Made by a program: the position numbers and the translations under genes
Notes under the pieces: model-generated
Databases searched by the model: none
What the model was told of the DNA's origin: nothing
Seen by the model: the letters and a program-made list of their open reading frames with translations, nothing else
In this document: piece after piece, positions 6,164 to 6,974 of the stretch
Numbering within the stretch: position 1 is the stretch's first letter
How the letters are laid out: every line of letters begins with the position of its first letter
Assembly: GCA_946413945.1 (NCBI GenBank)
Contig: CAMKMR010000089.1
Coordinates: 1-6,974, forward strand
Reading direction: 5' to 3'
Origin: an uncultured Lachnospiraceae bacterium
Lineage (GTDB): Bacteria > Bacillota > Clostridia > Lachnospirales > Lachnospiraceae
Length of the DNA: 6,974 bases

Positions 6164-6974
6164 TTATAATTCATTAGCTGCCTTTATTGCTTCAATAACG
6201 GCACCGGCTTTGTTTAAGCATTCCTGATATTCATTTGCGGGAAAGGAATCCGCCACAATGCCGGCACCGGATCTAACTGTTAATCTGCCATTTTTCTTAA
6301 ATGCAAGTCTTATGGCAATACAGGTATTCATATTTCCTGTAAAATCTATATAGCCTATAGCTCCTCCATAGACGCCTCTTCTGTCACCTTCTAATTCATC
6401 AATTATCTGACAAGCTCTTATCTTAGGTGCTCCCGAAAGTGTTCCTGCCGGAAGTATAGAAGCTATAACATCTAACGAGTCATATTTCTTAGTATCAAGC
6501 CTTCCTTTTACAGTTGATCCTATATGCATTACATGTGAATATTTTTCCACTGACATATAATCAACTACTTCAACTGTTCCAAATTCTGCAACCCTGCCAA
6601 GATCATTTCTGCCAAGGTCAACTAACATATTATGTTCAGCCAGCTCTTTTTCATCACAAAGAAGCCCTTCTTCTATAATCTTATCTTCAGCCGGAGTTCT
6701 GCCCCTCTTTCTTGTACCTGCCAGTGGGAAGGTATATATATCCCCATCGTCAAGCTTGGTAAGTGTTTCTGGCGAAGCACCCGCTATTTCTTCCCCATCC
6801 ATGTCAAAATAGAACATGTAAGGCGATGGATTGCTGGCTCTTAAGATCCTGTATGTATCAAAAAGGCTTCCGGCATATTCTGCTTCTAGCTTGTTTGAAA
6901 GTACTACCTGGAAAATGTCACCTTCATAGATATACTTCTTTCCTTTTTCAACCATTTCAGAATATTCTTCCTTG
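6164..6974 (-). CDS. trpE: Anthranilate synthase component I, C-terminal part (5' end outside window)
   Basis: About 269 residues of TrpE are present, the chorismate-binding domain; the frame stays open to the right edge, and roughly the first 200 or more residues are missing. TrpE converts chorismate and ammonia to anthranilate and pyruvate in a complex with TrpG. Numbered from the methionine at 6955, GDIFQVVLS (17-25) and NPSPYMFYF open the domain. In Salmonella TrpE the NPSPYMF segment belongs to the tryptophan feedback site, so feedback inhibition is likely. LAGTRKRGR, LVDLGRNDLGRV, PAGTLSGAPK and GAIGYIDF follow, then AGIVADS with the conserved Glu-Tyr of NEYQE near the C-terminus. These distinguish it as an intact chorismate enzyme, and its place beside trpG and trpD argues for TrpE over PabB. 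The methionine at 6955 is internal: the codons before it encode KEEYSE, which continues the usual TrpE sequence. Confidence 0.95.
   Translation of the reverse strand, partial: KEEYSEMVEKGKKYIYEGDIFQVVLSNKLEAEYAGSLFDTYRILRASNPSPYMFYFDMDGEEIAGASPETLTKLDDGDIYTFPLAGTRKRGRTPAEDKIIEEGLLCDEKELAEHNMLVDLGRNDLGRVAEFGTVEVVDYMSVEKYSHVMHIGSTVKGRLDTKKYDSLDVIASILPAGTLSGAPKIRACQIIDELEGDRRGVYGGAIGYIDFTGNMNTCIAIRLAFKKNGRLTVRSGAGIVADSFPANEYQECLNKAGAVIEAIKAANEL

Overview
The window is a low-GC bacterial segment in which every supported gene reads on the minus strand. It carries most of a tryptophan biosynthesis operon and, 150 bases beyond it, a divergent relative of amidophosphoribosyltransferase (PurF). AT-rich sequence, strong AAGGAGG-type ribosome binding sites, tight gene packing and protein sequences of clostridial type suggest a Firmicute of the Clostridia, probably Lachnospiraceae. 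That placement rests on by-eye protein similarity only. No mobile element, tRNA, rRNA, CRISPR array or phage gene is visible.

Layout in the direction of transcription (right to left). trpE enters from the right edge without its 5' part (6974-6164). It is followed by trpG (6151-5579), trpD (5575-4529), trpC (best start the GTG at 4460, ending at 3681), trpB (3670-2489) and trpA (2496-1720). Most junctions are 3 to 12 bases apart; trpB and trpA overlap by 8 bases, and trpD-trpC is 68 bases apart. Together the genes take chorismate to anthranilate (TrpE/TrpG), phosphoribosylanthranilate (TrpD), indole-3-glycerol phosphate (TrpC), and then indole and tryptophan (TrpA/TrpB). The isomerase step between TrpD and TrpC is not encoded: trpF is absent, and trpC runs straight into trpB. 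The operon promoter and any leader (T-box, attenuator) lie outside the window.

A 150-base AT-rich gap (1570-1719) has no strong terminator but holds a possible promoter. The PurF-like gene follows (1569-154) and ends at a perfect 16-bp inverted-repeat terminator (91-148). Its C-terminal phosphoribosyltransferase domain and four cysteines at the positions of the PurF iron-sulfur cluster look intact. Its N-terminal domain has Gly where PurF has the catalytic Cys1 and appears to have lost the other glutaminase residues too.

The first 90 bases are AT-rich with no convincing gene. The most interesting points are the PurF-like protein without a glutaminase nucleophile and the missing trpF. I see no wholly new multi-gene system here.
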